Positions 1 to 8,850 of a stretch of DNA of 64,000 nt are shown piece by piece (positions within the stretch are counted from its first letter, which is position 1; every line of letters starts with the position of its first letter). The notes below the pieces were generated by a model that worked only from the letters and a program-made list of their open reading frames with translations, ran no database searches and was not told the DNA's origin. A program made the position numbers and the translations under genes. The stretch comes from Singulisphaera sp. GP187 (GTDB taxonomy: Bacteria; Planctomycetota; Planctomycetia; Isosphaerales; Isosphaeraceae): NCBI RefSeq assembly GCF_900129635.1, contig NZ_FSRB01000002.1:2632727-2696726 (forward strand). Reading direction: 5' to 3'.

Positions 1-588
1 GGCCATCAAGAGTTCCCGGTCAAACACGCCGATCCCACCCAGCACCACACCATCAACCTCATTCCCAGGATGACCGGCAATGTTCAGTTGGGTGGTGAGA
101 AGCTCCCGCCCCCCCTTCTTGACCTTGATATGAATATGTGGGGCCGGCCTGCCAGGATAGGGAACCGGCTTGATCGTCCGGAAGTAGTATTCTCCGGTCG
201 ACCCGGTCGTGAACCGGCCGAACCCCTGGAAGTTCTTGTCCTGCTGATCCCGCTTGCCGTCGCTATCGCCCGTGTGGAGATAGACCTGGTTGGCGTCGCA
301 CTGCCAGATCTCGATCGTCGCGTTGCGGATCGGAGAACCCGTTTCACTGAGGATGCGACCGGTCAGGTGGGTGATCTCCCCCACGGCCGGCGTAATCCCA
401 TCATTGACAATGATCAGGTCATTGTCGGTGTCCAACGGCAGCCGATCCGGATAGAACGGGCCTTCGGTCCGCGAAGGAGTGAGTGCAAGCTGCTCGGCAA
501 AGAGCCCACGCGTCGTGAACAAGGCAGCGCCTGCCGCGCACGTACCAAGAAAAACACGCCGGCTCAAAATCTCGTTGTCACGCATCAT
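1..588 (-). CDS. Intradiol ring-cleavage dioxygenase family protein, Tat-exported (C-terminus cut off by window)
   Basis: Related to the protocatechuate 3,4-dioxygenase/catechol dioxygenase fold, which cleaves catechols between the hydroxyls using Fe(III). The N-terminus MMRDNEILSRRVFLG is a twin-arginine signal, so the product is probably exported. Visible motifs are TEGPFYPD near residue 40, then GEYYFRTIKP followed by PHIHIKV; the second Tyr and the two His match the family's iron ligands. The frame is open to base 1, so the C-terminus lies outside. The start is the first of two adjacent ATGs, with AGGA a few bases upstream. Exported planctomycete members often have no known substrate, so a specific catechol is not claimed. 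Confidence 0.85.
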   Translation of the reverse strand, partial: MMRDNEILSRRVFLGTCAAGAALFTTRGLFAEQLALTPSRTEGPFYPDRLPLDTDNDLIIVNDGITPAVGEITHLTGRILSETGSPIRNATIEIWQCDANQVYLHTGDSDGKRDQQDKNFQGFGRFTTGSTGEYYFRTIKPVPYPGRPAPHIHIKVKKGGRELLTTQLNIAGHPGNEVDGVVLGGIGVFDRELLMA

Positions 589-652
589 CAATTTTCCTCG
601 ATTGTCATTATGTTCTTTTCTGCAAATCAATTGCCGTTGTGACCAACCTCAA

Positions 653-1795
653 TCAAGGCTCGTCCGTAGCCCGTCCTCCCCCATTTGAGCCAGCACCTCC
701 AGGACCGCCGGCACCACCAGCGCCGCCGGCACCACCGCCACCGCCGCCACCGCCACCGCCAAAGCCTCCGGGGCCGCCAGGACCTCCGGGGCCGCCGAAT
801 CCACCCCCACCAAAGCCACCGGGACCTCCAGGGCCACCAGAACGGATCTTCGAGAAGTCAAACGGCTTACCGAGCAATTTCTCGTATGCGGTTTTTTGCT
901 CCGGGTTGAGAACCTCGTTGATCTTCTCGGACGCGGTTGTACGAATCTTCTCGACAGCCTCGCGCATCTTGGCAAACTGCTCGCGAAACGCGGCAGTATC
1001 GAAGTTGGGGCGACCGCCGCCGCCAGGACCGCCGCCGCGGGACCGCCTACCCCCCTGGTCTCCTCCTGGGGCTGCCGGAGTTCCATTCTCCGCGGCAAGC
1101 GCACCGTTCTCGGCAGCAGCTCCTTCGTCACCGGGTGCAGCGCCATTGGGCGTGGCATTATCCTGACCACCACGACGGCTCCCTTTCGTCGCGGGATCCC
1201 CCGCATCTCCCGAACGAGGACCACCGCCTGGCGGTCGTGGCATCTTACTGGCCATCTCCGAGCGCATCTCATCAACGATCGTTTTCACCTTCTTGCTCTG
1301 TGCCGAGGTCAACTTGACCTTGGCCGCAATCTCCTTCCGGGCGAGCGCCGACGGTCCTTCACGCTGAAGCTCGAGTTGGGCCAGCCGATCCTTCTGCCGC
1401 TTGTTGAGCGACTTGGTCACCGACGACTCCGCTTCACGTTGGAGGCTGCCCATCGCCGACATCATCGCCTGTGGATCGCCCCCCTCGGCGCCCGCTTCCG
1501 CGAACAGTTCCTGGCGCTTCCGGTCCATCGACGCCGCCAGACGCTTGATCTGCGCCTCTTGCTTGTCGGTAAACCCAAGCTCCTTCTGAACTTCCGGAGA
1601 CATGACCAGCGACGGTCCTCCCGGCCCACCAGGACCGCCAAATCCACCAAACCCACCGGGTCCTCCGCGGCCACCAGGTCCTCCCGGTCCTCCGGGGCCA
1701 CCAGGAGGCCCTTGAGCGTTGGCTGCGGCAATCGTCATTGCGAGCGTCAGGCCAATCGCCATCACTCCGCTGGTTCGCCAGGACATTGATCCCAT
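653..1795 (-). CDS. Secreted Gly/Pro-rich collagen-like protein with Spy/CpxP-like helical core
   Basis: About 380 residues. The signal peptide runs from MGSMSWRTS through an AMTIAAANA cleavage region. It is followed by a block of GGPGGP repeats, an alpha-helical core and a long glycine-rich C-terminal tail. The core has two LTxxQ-like units: ELGFTDKQEAQIKRLA, and KVKLTSAQSKKVKTIVDEM after it. These resemble the helical repeats of Spy/CpxP periplasmic proteins, and a third helix (INEVLNPEQKTAYEKLLG) ends the core. The start was set at the ATG preceded by AAGGAG with 9-nt spacing; an in-frame ATG at 1837 would add 14 residues. Function unknown; a periplasmic chaperone-like or metal-stress role is only suggested by the LTxxQ resemblance. 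Confidence 0.75.
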   Translation of the reverse strand: MGSMSWRTSGVMAIGLTLAMTIAAANAQGPPGGPGGPGGPGGRGGPGGFGGFGGPGGPGGPSLVMSPEVQKELGFTDKQEAQIKRLAASMDRKRQELFAEAGAEGGDPQAMMSAMGSLQREAESSVTKSLNKRQKDRLAQLELQREGPSALARKEIAAKVKLTSAQSKKVKTIVDEMRSEMASKMPRPPGGGPRSGDAGDPATKGSRRGGQDNATPNGAAPGDEGAAAENGALAAENGTPAAPGGDQGGRRSRGGGPGGGGRPNFDTAAFREQFAKMREAVEKIRTTASEKINEVLNPEQKTAYEKLLGKPFDFSKIRSGGPGGPGGFGGGGFGGPGGPGGPGGFGGGGGGGGGGAGGAGGAGGPGGAGSNGGGRATDEP

Positions 1796-1930
1796 TGTGC
1801 CGATCTCCTTGAGTCTTGATGGGTCAGGAATCGCCATAAAAGCGACTACGAAACGGAGATTGCGGAGTCGCGAAAGATTTCAAAACCCTATTGCATGTGG
1901 GTTTGTTTAGACCTTGGTGCAACCGGGCCG

Positions 1931-4495
1931 CTAAGGCAATTCCGCTCCGCTTGAGGGGGACGAGTGATCGGTGTTCCGCGCAGAAGGTCGGTGACCTCGC
2001 CCCAGTCGGGGTGAAAAACCACGCGGCCGAGCTCGGGCGTCGGCCGCCCAGCGACTGATTTCGTCCGCGCGCTCGGTATCGCCCAGTCTAGCAAAGGCCT
2101 CGGCCAAGGTGTCGAACGACTCGGGAGGGGGAAAGAACATCGACTCTTCCTCCGAGAGCGCTTTAAGATCCGCCACCGCGGCATTGAGGAGCCGCCGAGT
2201 CTCCTCGTTCTGCCCGCGCTGAAATTGAAGCAGAGCCAGGGCCTCTTCACTGAACGCACGATCCAGGTGGGCCCGCCGGGAATTCTGAGAGCGATCGATC
2301 AGCGATCCTCCTAATTCAATGGCGCGTTGATAGCATTCGGAAGCCGCGGCGACCTGGTTGCGGCGATGGAGAACGGCTCCAAGCTTGGCATAGACGTGAA
2401 CACGTTCCTGAATGTATCCCAAATTGTCGGGCGACTCGTCTCCCAACTCATCAATGAGGATTTGCGCCCTGCGAAATCGGTTCTCGAGCCGTTCAAGGGA
2501 GTCGGGAGGGGCGGACCAAGGGTCGGCCATGATGGAGGTTTCAACCAGCTTGGAGCGATATTCGGCCACGTCGGGGAATTGGAGGATCAGCTCCTCGAAC
2601 ATGTCGATCGCTCGTTGGTAGGCGGATTCGGCCTCCTGGGTGCGGCCGAGCCTGGAATAGAGCGAGCCCACTTTACGATAAGCCCACGCGGCTTCGCCCT
2701 GAAGCCTGGGGTTGGTTGCGTTGCGCTGTGCGAACCGGTCATAAAACATCAGCACGCTTTCAAGCAGGGCCCGGTCCTCTTCAGGCTTTCCCGGGGGCGG
2801 TGGACCATGCGGCCCGTCCATCGGCGACGGCACGTGCAAGGACGGGTCGACGGACACTCCGGGCGGCGAGTGGCCCATGTTCGGCTTGTGTTGCATTCGA
2901 GGGAGACCTGGCGGAGGCGGAAGGAAATGATTGTCGTTGGCGGCGAGCTTCTCGAACAGTTCTTCGAAAACCTCGAGTGAGAGTGCCACATTTTCTTCCG
3001 CGCGTCGCGTGGCCTCGCGTGCGCGTTGGGTCGCAATTTCGGCCTCCGACCGCCGATTCCTCTCCCCTCTGAGCGCCCTGGTCGTCATGACATATCCCGT
3101 CCAGCCCACCACGGCCGCCAGCAGGACCGCCCCCACGGCGGTCACGGCAAGCGCGGCGGTCGTGCGATTGCGCCGGCTCCAACGACGCGTTCGCTCCGTG
3201 AGCGTCGCGCGGCGGGCGAGGATCGGACGATCTTCGAGATAACGCCGCAGGTCTTCGGCCAACGCGCCGGCCGAGGGATAGCGATGGATCGGATCCTTCT
3301 CGATCGCCTTATGCACGATCGTCTCCAGATCCCGCGGGATCGTCGGGTCCCGTTTGCGAAGCCGGGTCGGCTCCTCCTGATGGACCTGACGGATCAACTG
3401 ATTACGATCGGTCCCCTCAAACGCAGGGGCCCGGGCGAGGAGTTCATACAGCGTCAAGCCCAGCGCATAGACGTCGGAGAGCGCATCGCACCGACCGTGG
3501 AACCGCTCGGGGGCCATGTATCGAATCGTCCCCACGATGTCGCCGGTGTGGGTCAGATCCTCATCCGCCGTGGCCTTGGCCAATCCAAAGTCGGTGACCC
3601 AGGGAGTCCCGTGGTTGTCGAGCAAGATGTTCGAGGGCTTGATGTCCCGATGCAGGATCCCCTGCTCGTGGGCATACCCCAATGCCTCGGCCACGTGGGC
3701 ACCGATCCGGCCGATACTGCGGGCATAGCTCGACCCCGTTTCGCTCGCAACCGAAAGCGCGGACGGTCCCACAATGACGGAAGGGTCGCTGGAATCCGAG
3801 AGCGTCGACGGCCGTGCGCTTCCCTTCAGCGCGTCGGACTCCAACCGCGGAACCGAAGGTCCATTCAAGAGCGAGTGAGCGACACTTGCCGACGGCTCCC
3901 GGACCGGATCCGGCGGCGGCGCCGAGGAGGGCTGCCCCAGCTTCAAGGCTTGGAGCCGTCGCACGTCATCCAGGACCTCGTCGAGCCCCGCGCCCAAGAT
4001 GAACTGCATCACGTAGTAATGGACCCCGTCGACCTCGCCGACTCCAAAGACCGGGACGATGTTCGTATGATGGAGTCGCGCGGCCGCCTTGGCCTCACGA
4101 TGAAATCGGGCCAATCGCTTCGGGTCGAGCAGCGACGGCGATCCCAACACCTTCAGCGCCACCCGGCGACTCAACGACTCCTGTTCCGCCTCATAGACAA
4201 CCCCCATTCCTCCGCGCCCGACCTCGCGGATGATCCGGAAGTCACCGAGTCGATCCATGCCGAGTCCGCGGATGGGTCGGAGACCACCGAACAACGAGTG
4301 GGTCAGGTCCTCGTCTCTTGGCTTGAGATCTTCAACCACCATCAGGGCCGGGAAGAACGCGCGGATCTGATCGGCCAGTTCCGGATACTTTTCCGCATAC
4401 TCGGCGACGGTCGGTCGCTCGCCGCGAAAGCGACGGTCGAGGAACTCCTCGGCGAGCGCTCCGAGCGGGTTCGAGTCTGCTGACGGGTCATTCAT
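1931..4495 (-). CDS. Transmembrane Ser/Thr protein kinase with C-terminal TPR repeats
   Basis: About 854 residues. A short N-terminal region (LAEEFLDRRFRGERPTVAEY) is common in planctomycete kinases. The kinase domain then shows the glycine loop VGRGGMGVVYEA, the lysine VALKVL, catalytic HRDIKPSNILLD, DFGLA and the APE-type MAPERF. A Ser/Pro-rich insertion of roughly 80 residues sits between the hinge and the HRD segment. One membrane helix (VTAVGAVLLAAVVGWTGYV) near residue 455 separates the cytosolic kinase from a TPR-rich region (WAYRKVGSLYSRLGRTQEAE and later copies). A TTG 21 nt upstream was rejected in favour of the ATG of MNDPSADS. It is the last gene of an operon with an ECF sigma factor and a secreted protein. 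Confidence 0.9.
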   Translation of the reverse strand: MNDPSADSNPLGALAEEFLDRRFRGERPTVAEYAEKYPELADQIRAFFPALMVVEDLKPRDEDLTHSLFGGLRPIRGLGMDRLGDFRIIREVGRGGMGVVYEAEQESLSRRVALKVLGSPSLLDPKRLARFHREAKAAARLHHTNIVPVFGVGEVDGVHYYVMQFILGAGLDEVLDDVRRLQALKLGQPSSAPPPDPVREPSASVAHSLLNGPSVPRLESDALKGSARPSTLSDSSDPSVIVGPSALSVASETGSSYARSIGRIGAHVAEALGYAHEQGILHRDIKPSNILLDNHGTPWVTDFGLAKATADEDLTHTGDIVGTIRYMAPERFHGRCDALSDVYALGLTLYELLARAPAFEGTDRNQLIRQVHQEEPTRLRKRDPTIPRDLETIVHKAIEKDPIHRYPSAGALAEDLRRYLEDRPILARRATLTERTRRWSRRNRTTAALAVTAVGAVLLAAVVGWTGYVMTTRALRGERNRRSEAEIATQRAREATRRAEENVALSLEVFEELFEKLAANDNHFLPPPPGLPRMQHKPNMGHSPPGVSVDPSLHVPSPMDGPHGPPPPGKPEEDRALLESVLMFYDRFAQRNATNPRLQGEAAWAYRKVGSLYSRLGRTQEAESAYQRAIDMFEELILQFPDVAEYRSKLVETSIMADPWSAPPDSLERLENRFRRAQILIDELGDESPDNLGYIQERVHVYAKLGAVLHRRNQVAAASECYQRAIELGGSLIDRSQNSRRAHLDRAFSEEALALLQFQRGQNEETRRLLNAAVADLKALSEEESMFFPPPESFDTLAEAFARLGDTERADEISRWAADARARPRGFSPRLGRGHRPSARNTDHSSPSSGAELP

Positions 4496-4588
4496 CGGAA
4501 GGCGTCCGTAAACCAATCTCAGTCAAAAGCCTGACCCCACCGGGTTCCAGTTCCATCACTACAAGGTGACCTGAGCCCACTGCGGCGG

Positions 4589-5593
4589 TCAAGTTCCTGA
4601 GATTCCTTCGGAGATTCGCGTGAACAGGCCGACGATGGTTCGGAACGAGCCCAAGGTGAAGTCACGGACCAACGTGGCTTCACGACCCGCCGGGCTGGCA
4701 AGCGCGGCCAGTTGATTCTTGAGACTGCTCGAATCGTTGCCCAGGATCTGCTCCTGAATCCCGGCCGTCTGCTCCCGCGTGGCTCGGCGGAACGCCCCAC
4801 TCTCGGAGACTTCGTCGAGCAACGCTTGCAAGGAGACCGTGATCTTGGCGTCGAAATCCGGACGGCTCGCCGCCGGATCAATTTTGCCATGCGGGTCAGG
4901 CGCCAGCAAAATATTCTTTACTTCCTGATAGTAATCATCCATAAATTCTGAGAAGGCATTGCGGACCCCGGTCAGGCTTTGTGAGGACAGCTCGATCGTC
5001 GCATCGTCGTTACCCGACGTGACCACGGCCGTGGTCGCGGGCACGATCGCCTGAATGACCAGGGGCGAGTTGGGTCCATTGACGACCGACTGTGTCACCT
5101 GGGTCGCGGCCTGAACGATGGTATGGAGCGTGTCACCCGTGAGCGTCCCCGCCGCGGCGTCCTGGACGATCGTCGCCGTGGAGAGCCCGAGCAACTGATT
5201 TTCAAGGCTATCCGGCCCGTCACCGAGAATCGCGTCGACGACCTGAGCGACCTCGGGCGAATTGAGTGAGACGTTGCCCAGGGACTGAACAAGCTGGCTC
5301 GTGAGTGACGTCAGCGCCTGCTTGACAACAGCATCGAAGGCCTCCCGATTGGCTTCGGGATCGATCGAACCATTGGGCCCGGGACCGAGCAACACGGTCT
5401 GAATCGCTTGGGCGTAGCGCTGGCGGAACGCGTCGAACGCCTCCTGAGCTTGACCGCCATTTTGCAACTGGGGCGGCAGCGGAACGGTATGCCCGAACAG
5501 GGCGGGAGGTAACGCCACACTCGCCGTGCTCGGCACGACGCGGCACTCGAGGTCATCCAACACGACGGGACGAAACCAACGACGAACTCTCAT
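4589..5593 (-). CDS. Hypothetical secreted protein with planctomycete LExRxxPS motif and internal duplication
   Basis: 334 residues. The N-terminus MRVRRWFRPVVLDDLECRVV has the LE-x-R-x-x-P-S pattern seen at the start of many large planctomycete extracellular proteins. The rest is two similar helical units. Each contains LLxPxPxGxIDPxAxRxxFD, then a helical stretch, then an ILGxxxxSLxNQLxxL segment (first copy ILGDGPDSLENQLLGL, second ILGNDSSSLKNQLAAL). The first gap contains an extra Ser/Thr-rich linker. No enzymatic motif is recognised. It lies 29 nt after the sigma factor and 93 nt before the kinase, so the three are probably co-transcribed. It may be a ligand, sensor or target of that signalling set; this is inference. 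Confidence 0.7.
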   Translation of the reverse strand: MRVRRWFRPVVLDDLECRVVPSTASVALPPALFGHTVPLPPQLQNGGQAQEAFDAFRQRYAQAIQTVLLGPGPNGSIDPEANREAFDAVVKQALTSLTSQLVQSLGNVSLNSPEVAQVVDAILGDGPDSLENQLLGLSTATIVQDAAAGTLTGDTLHTIVQAATQVTQSVVNGPNSPLVIQAIVPATTAVVTSGNDDATIELSSQSLTGVRNAFSEFMDDYYQEVKNILLAPDPHGKIDPAASRPDFDAKITVSLQALLDEVSESGAFRRATREQTAGIQEQILGNDSSSLKNQLAALASPAGREATLVRDFTLGSFRTIVGLFTRISEGISGT

Positions 5594-5622
5594 AGATGTG
5601 GTCCCCCTGCTTGCTTGCTCAG

Positions 5623-6279
5623 CTATTCGCCGGGCCGGTCCAGAAAGCCGGGCAGGCTTTCGAGAATGGTCTGGAGTCGAACCATGGCACGAACGTAGCG
5701 ATTGCTCGCGGCGGCCTTCGAAAGGCTGAGGATCTCGGCGACCTCACCGTTGCTCAACTCCTCGAAGTGGCGAAGCGCGATCATCTCCCGGTCGATCTCG
5801 TCCATTCCATTGATGGCGGCTTGCAGTTGGAGTTGTCGCTCGGCGCGAACGGCCGCCTGGCTGGCCGAGGTGAACCGACCGAGCAGTTGAGCGGCGAGCG
5901 AGACCGAACTGGCCTGTGGCAACGCCCCTTTGTACAGGGAAACCTCGCGACCGGCGTCTCGCATCGCGGCGCCCAGGTGATGGCGGTGGACCCGCATCAA
6001 GCGCTGTCCCGCCAGCAACCGTAGCCAGAGAAAGAACGGTAACTCCGGCCGCGCGAAATACGCGGGAAGCTGCTCGGTCAGATCAATGTAGGCATCCTGG
6101 AGCACGTCGGAAGGGTCAACGCGCCCCTGAAGCCGACGGTCAAGGCGCAGGCGGATCATCTGTCTCAACCGCTTCCGATAGCGGTCGAAAAGCTCGGTCA
6201 CCGCTCCCTCGTCGCCATCCCCGGCCCGACGCAGGAGCTCTTCGAGATCAGTCGGTCCCATCATCGTTGCGTTCCCCAT
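5623..6279 (-). CDS. ECF-type RNA polymerase sigma factor (planctomycete family)
   Basis: About 218 residues. Region 2 is visible as LFDRYRKRLRQMIRLRLDRR followed by GRVDPSDVLQDAYIDL, and region 4 as MDEIDREMIALRHFEELSNG followed by EVAEILSLSKAAASNRYVRA, a helix-turn-helix. The long region-2/4 linker containing HRHHLGAAMRDAGREV is typical of planctomycete sigma factors, and the same motif recurs in the second sigma factor here. The start was set at MGNATMMGPTDLEELL; the frame stays open upstream without a convincing RBS. It heads an operon with a secreted protein and a Ser/Thr kinase and has no zinc-anti-sigma neighbour, so kinase-dependent control is plausible but inferred. Confidence 0.9.
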   Translation of the reverse strand: MGNATMMGPTDLEELLRRAGDGDEGAVTELFDRYRKRLRQMIRLRLDRRLQGRVDPSDVLQDAYIDLTEQLPAYFARPELPFFLWLRLLAGQRLMRVHRHHLGAAMRDAGREVSLYKGALPQASSVSLAAQLLGRFTSASQAAVRAERQLQLQAAINGMDEIDREMIALRHFEELSNGEVAEILSLSKAAASNRYVRAMVRLQTILESLPGFLDRPGE

Positions 6280-6716
6280 ACCCGGATACTTGCGCGGTCT
6301 CGGGGATCGTACACAGCCTTGCGTCTCATTCTCCTGGTTTTCCAAAGTCAGTCGCCGAACCACGACTCCGCGCTCAACAAACGGATGCGCGTGCGACACC
6401 CGCACTCTCTGGCAACGCCACCGAGCGCGAAACAGGATGCCGCGATTCGAGCCTCCCCGGCGGTATCCCAAAGGAGGAAATTTCCCTCACTCAAGCGTTT
6501 CGCCCGCAGTTTCCTCACTGAGTTCGAAGCACGAAGTCGCTCAAGAACGCACAAAACATCGCTCGAAGTGGCGGAGAAGCAACACGCATCGATCCAATCA
6601 ATCTCCAGAATCACATTTTGGACGTCGGCCATGAAATCCTGAGATAGCATTGACTAGCTGGAGACGATGGAGTCCGGCGTATTTCCCTGACTGGAAAAAA
6701 AGAACGAGAATCGAAG
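6280..6716. other. Intergenic region upstream of the ECF sigma operon; no gene supported
   Basis: About 440 bases between the chosen sigma-factor start and a small plus-strand ORF. Short ORFs overlap here on both strands, but none has a signal peptide, recognisable motif or clear ribosome binding site. The promoter of the sigma operon should lie here, yet I could not pick a convincing -35/-10 pair. Confidence 0.5.
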
Positions 6717-6947
6717 ATGCACCGATTGTATGTCAATCACTCGACTCGACGCCTAATCGTTGCCGTCCTCCCCCTGTTTGTCCTGTACTTCTGCCTATCG
6801 GACGGCACGGCCGCCGAGTGGGTGCCCGGTGCGAATCCACAGGACTTACCCCACCTCCCCACGCTCAAGGCAGAGACCGCGGTGACGAGCCCTTTCGTCC
6901 CGCTCGAGGCTGGTAAGGGGCGATCGCCCGCAACGTTGAGCGACTGA
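6717..6947 (+). CDS. Possible small exported protein or 5' remnant of a larger gene
   Basis: 76 residues. The N-terminus MHRLYVNHSTRRLIVAVLPL continues into FVLYFCLSDGTAAEW, a good Sec signal peptide with a predicted A-A cleavage region. The mature part is only about 44 residues, Pro-rich, with no recognised domain. It could be a genuine short secreted protein, or the surviving 5' end of a truncated gene. The following 270 bases show no continuation in another frame that I recognise. The upstream GAGAATCGAAG is a weak ribosome binding site. Confidence 0.35.
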   Translation: MHRLYVNHSTRRLIVAVLPLFVLYFCLSDGTAAEWVPGANPQDLPHLPTLKAETAVTSPFVPLEAGKGRSPATLSD

Positions 6948-7099
6948 AAGCTCGCAAAATTCGTACCCGTAAACTCAAGCATTCGGCAACGCGAATCTGG
7001 CGCCGCTGATCGGGAGTGCGGTGAGCGAGCACCTGGCCCTTCCTTGCATTGAATCATGTGCAAGCCCTGGATGCCATGGGTTGTAGCCAACCCGTGCGC

Positions 7100-7149
7100 C
7101 ACCTCGGGGTGACTGGAGTCCGAGTACGAACTCCCGCCACCCCGAGGTG
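7100..7149. terminator. Perfect 12-bp inverted repeat, likely transcription terminator
   Basis: CACCTCGGGGTG at 7100-7111 is exactly matched in reverse complement by CACCCCGAGGTG at 7138-7149, with a 26-base loop. It lies about 70 bases beyond the stop of the minus-strand FAD oxidoreductase and after the small plus-strand ORF, so a terminator is a reasonable reading. No T-run follows, so an intrinsic terminator is not proven; it could be a dispersed palindromic repeat. Confidence 0.4.
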
Positions 7150-7220
7150 CGCGACTCGCAACGAATCCACCGTGGGTGGTGGGACGAGCCACCCAGCAAA
7201 AACCTTTCGCTCCCTGACAT

Positions 7221-8819
7221 TCAAGGAAGTTCAAGCGCCTGCTTCTGAGCAAGCATCCGCTCTTTCAAAGTCAGATACTCCAATTGCTGGACAGGCTGAT
7301 CGCGTTTCGCCGCCAAGGCCGCGGCGATCCCGGCGCTCTGGCCGATCGTCATCCAGGATGGTTCCACGCGAATCGAGCTGTAGGCGACATGCGAGGCGGA
7401 GAGCGCCACCGGAACGAGCAAGTTCGTGCACTCGTCGGCCTTGGGCGTGATGGAGCGATAGGGGACCTGATAGGCCTGTCCCCGACTCAGGCCCTTGAGA
7501 CGAACCGGGAAGATCGTCCCTTCGGTGATCACCTCGTTCGCGCCCCGCGCAACGCGTTGGCAGTCGTGCGAGTCGATCGGGAACGACGCGACGGCGATCG
7601 GGTCGGACTTCACACCATTCGTGAGGATATCGGCCTGGGTCAACACATAGGCGCCGCGCATCCGGCGCCCTTCGCGCACGTAAAGCTGGGGTGACCAATG
7701 GTCGGTCGCGGCGAACTCATCCTTGCAAAGGCCGTATTTCGCCAGTGACTCGCGCAGGTTCCGGGGCACCGCGGGGTCGGTGGTCAGAAATCGATACAGT
7801 TCGAGGGTGTACTGCTTGTGCGTTTCCCAGAGTCGCGTGCGTTCCTTCGGGTCGGACTCACACCACGCATTTCCGCCGCCGATGATCCCCATCGAAAACT
7901 GTTTACCAATGCCATTGTTGGCGTCGACCTTACCGCCTGGCAAGGGATAGAGATCCCAGAGTAGGATCGGCTTCTTTTCCTGCGTGAAGTACCGTCGGAC
8001 CACCTCGAACCGCGCGGGGTCGTAGTGCTCCGGTTCAGGAAACGGGACGCGATTTTCAGGGTTCGCCGTCAGGCAGAGACGGAAGCTATAAGTCATCACG
8101 TTGCGGTCGCCGGATTCGGCCGAGCCCGCGTCCTGTGTGGTGATCAGCGGCAAGACGGCTCCCTGGGCATCGAGACCCGAAATGGCGATCGGTGGTTTGG
8201 GATACTGCTTGCCTGCGAGCGACTCCCCGAACTCGTTTCGGCCCTCGCGGCCGATCACCCAATGCACCTCGGCCGCCGCGAGGAGGTCGCCCTCGTAGGT
8301 GGCATCGACGAACGTCTTTGCACCAAAGAGCTCGCCATTCGTCGTCGCAATCCGTTTGAGCTGGGTTCCCGCTTTTGTGACGGTCCCCAACCGGTGTCGC
8401 TTGAGGACGGTCACCTCTGCTTCGTTGAGCATCGCGTCGATCACCCGCGCGGCAACGTGCGGTTCATAGGTCCAAACCTTCTGATCTTTTTGCGTCACGG
8501 AGTAAGGTAACTGGATCCCGCGGCGCTGATAGTCGTCCTCGATCCGCTGGTGAAACTCCTCGAACAACCCACGGAGCGCGACCCGTGCCATCTGATTGGA
8601 GTCGCTAAAGCAAAGGCCGCCCGAATTCACCCCGCCGACGTGATCGCTTGGTTCGAGGAGCAAGACCGTCGCCCTTTCGCGTGCCGCGGCGACGGCCGCA
8701 CAGACCCCCGCGGGCGTCGCGCCATAAACAAGCACGTCAGATTCCCGCAGGACGGGCTGGGCGTCGGCGACGCGCAGCGTGCCGAGGACGATCAAGGCGA
8801 CGAATCGTAGGTTTCGCAT
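7221..8819 (-). CDS. Exported FAD-dependent oxidoreductase
   Basis: About 532 residues. Signal peptide MRNLRFVALIVLGTLRVADA, then the Rossmann FAD-binding start DVLVYGATPAGVCAAVAAAR with the acidic LLLEPSDHVGG typical of the FAD_oxidored family (flavoproteins related to FumC-like/xanthan-lyase-associated oxidoreductases). A C-terminal FAD-contact segment (PSWMTIGQSAGIAAALA) is also present. The substrate is unknown. The ATG at 8819 was chosen because the signal peptide begins there; in-frame starts exist upstream. It lies 31 nt after the serine hydrolase gene, so the two form an operon. Members are frequent in planctomycete polysaccharide-degradation clusters, which fits the adjacent sialidase operon, but a link is inference. 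Confidence 0.85.
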   Translation of the reverse strand: MRNLRFVALIVLGTLRVADAQPVLRESDVLVYGATPAGVCAAVAAARERATVLLLEPSDHVGGVNSGGLCFSDSNQMARVALRGLFEEFHQRIEDDYQRRGIQLPYSVTQKDQKVWTYEPHVAARVIDAMLNEAEVTVLKRHRLGTVTKAGTQLKRIATTNGELFGAKTFVDATYEGDLLAAAEVHWVIGREGRNEFGESLAGKQYPKPPIAISGLDAQGAVLPLITTQDAGSAESGDRNVMTYSFRLCLTANPENRVPFPEPEHYDPARFEVVRRYFTQEKKPILLWDLYPLPGGKVDANNGIGKQFSMGIIGGGNAWCESDPKERTRLWETHKQYTLELYRFLTTDPAVPRNLRESLAKYGLCKDEFAATDHWSPQLYVREGRRMRGAYVLTQADILTNGVKSDPIAVASFPIDSHDCQRVARGANEVITEGTIFPVRLKGLSRGQAYQVPYRSITPKADECTNLLVPVALSASHVAYSSIRVEPSWMTIGQSAGIAAALAAKRDQPVQQLEYLTLKERMLAQKQALELP

Positions 8820-8850
8820 CGGTTCTCTTGTCAGGAGTGAGGTCATTCTT

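Noticed and set aside
3026..4483. 485-residue plus-strand open frame opposite the TPR kinase
   Set aside because: Arg/Gly/Pro-rich translation of high-GC antisense DNA. The minus-strand kinase has every catalytic motif.
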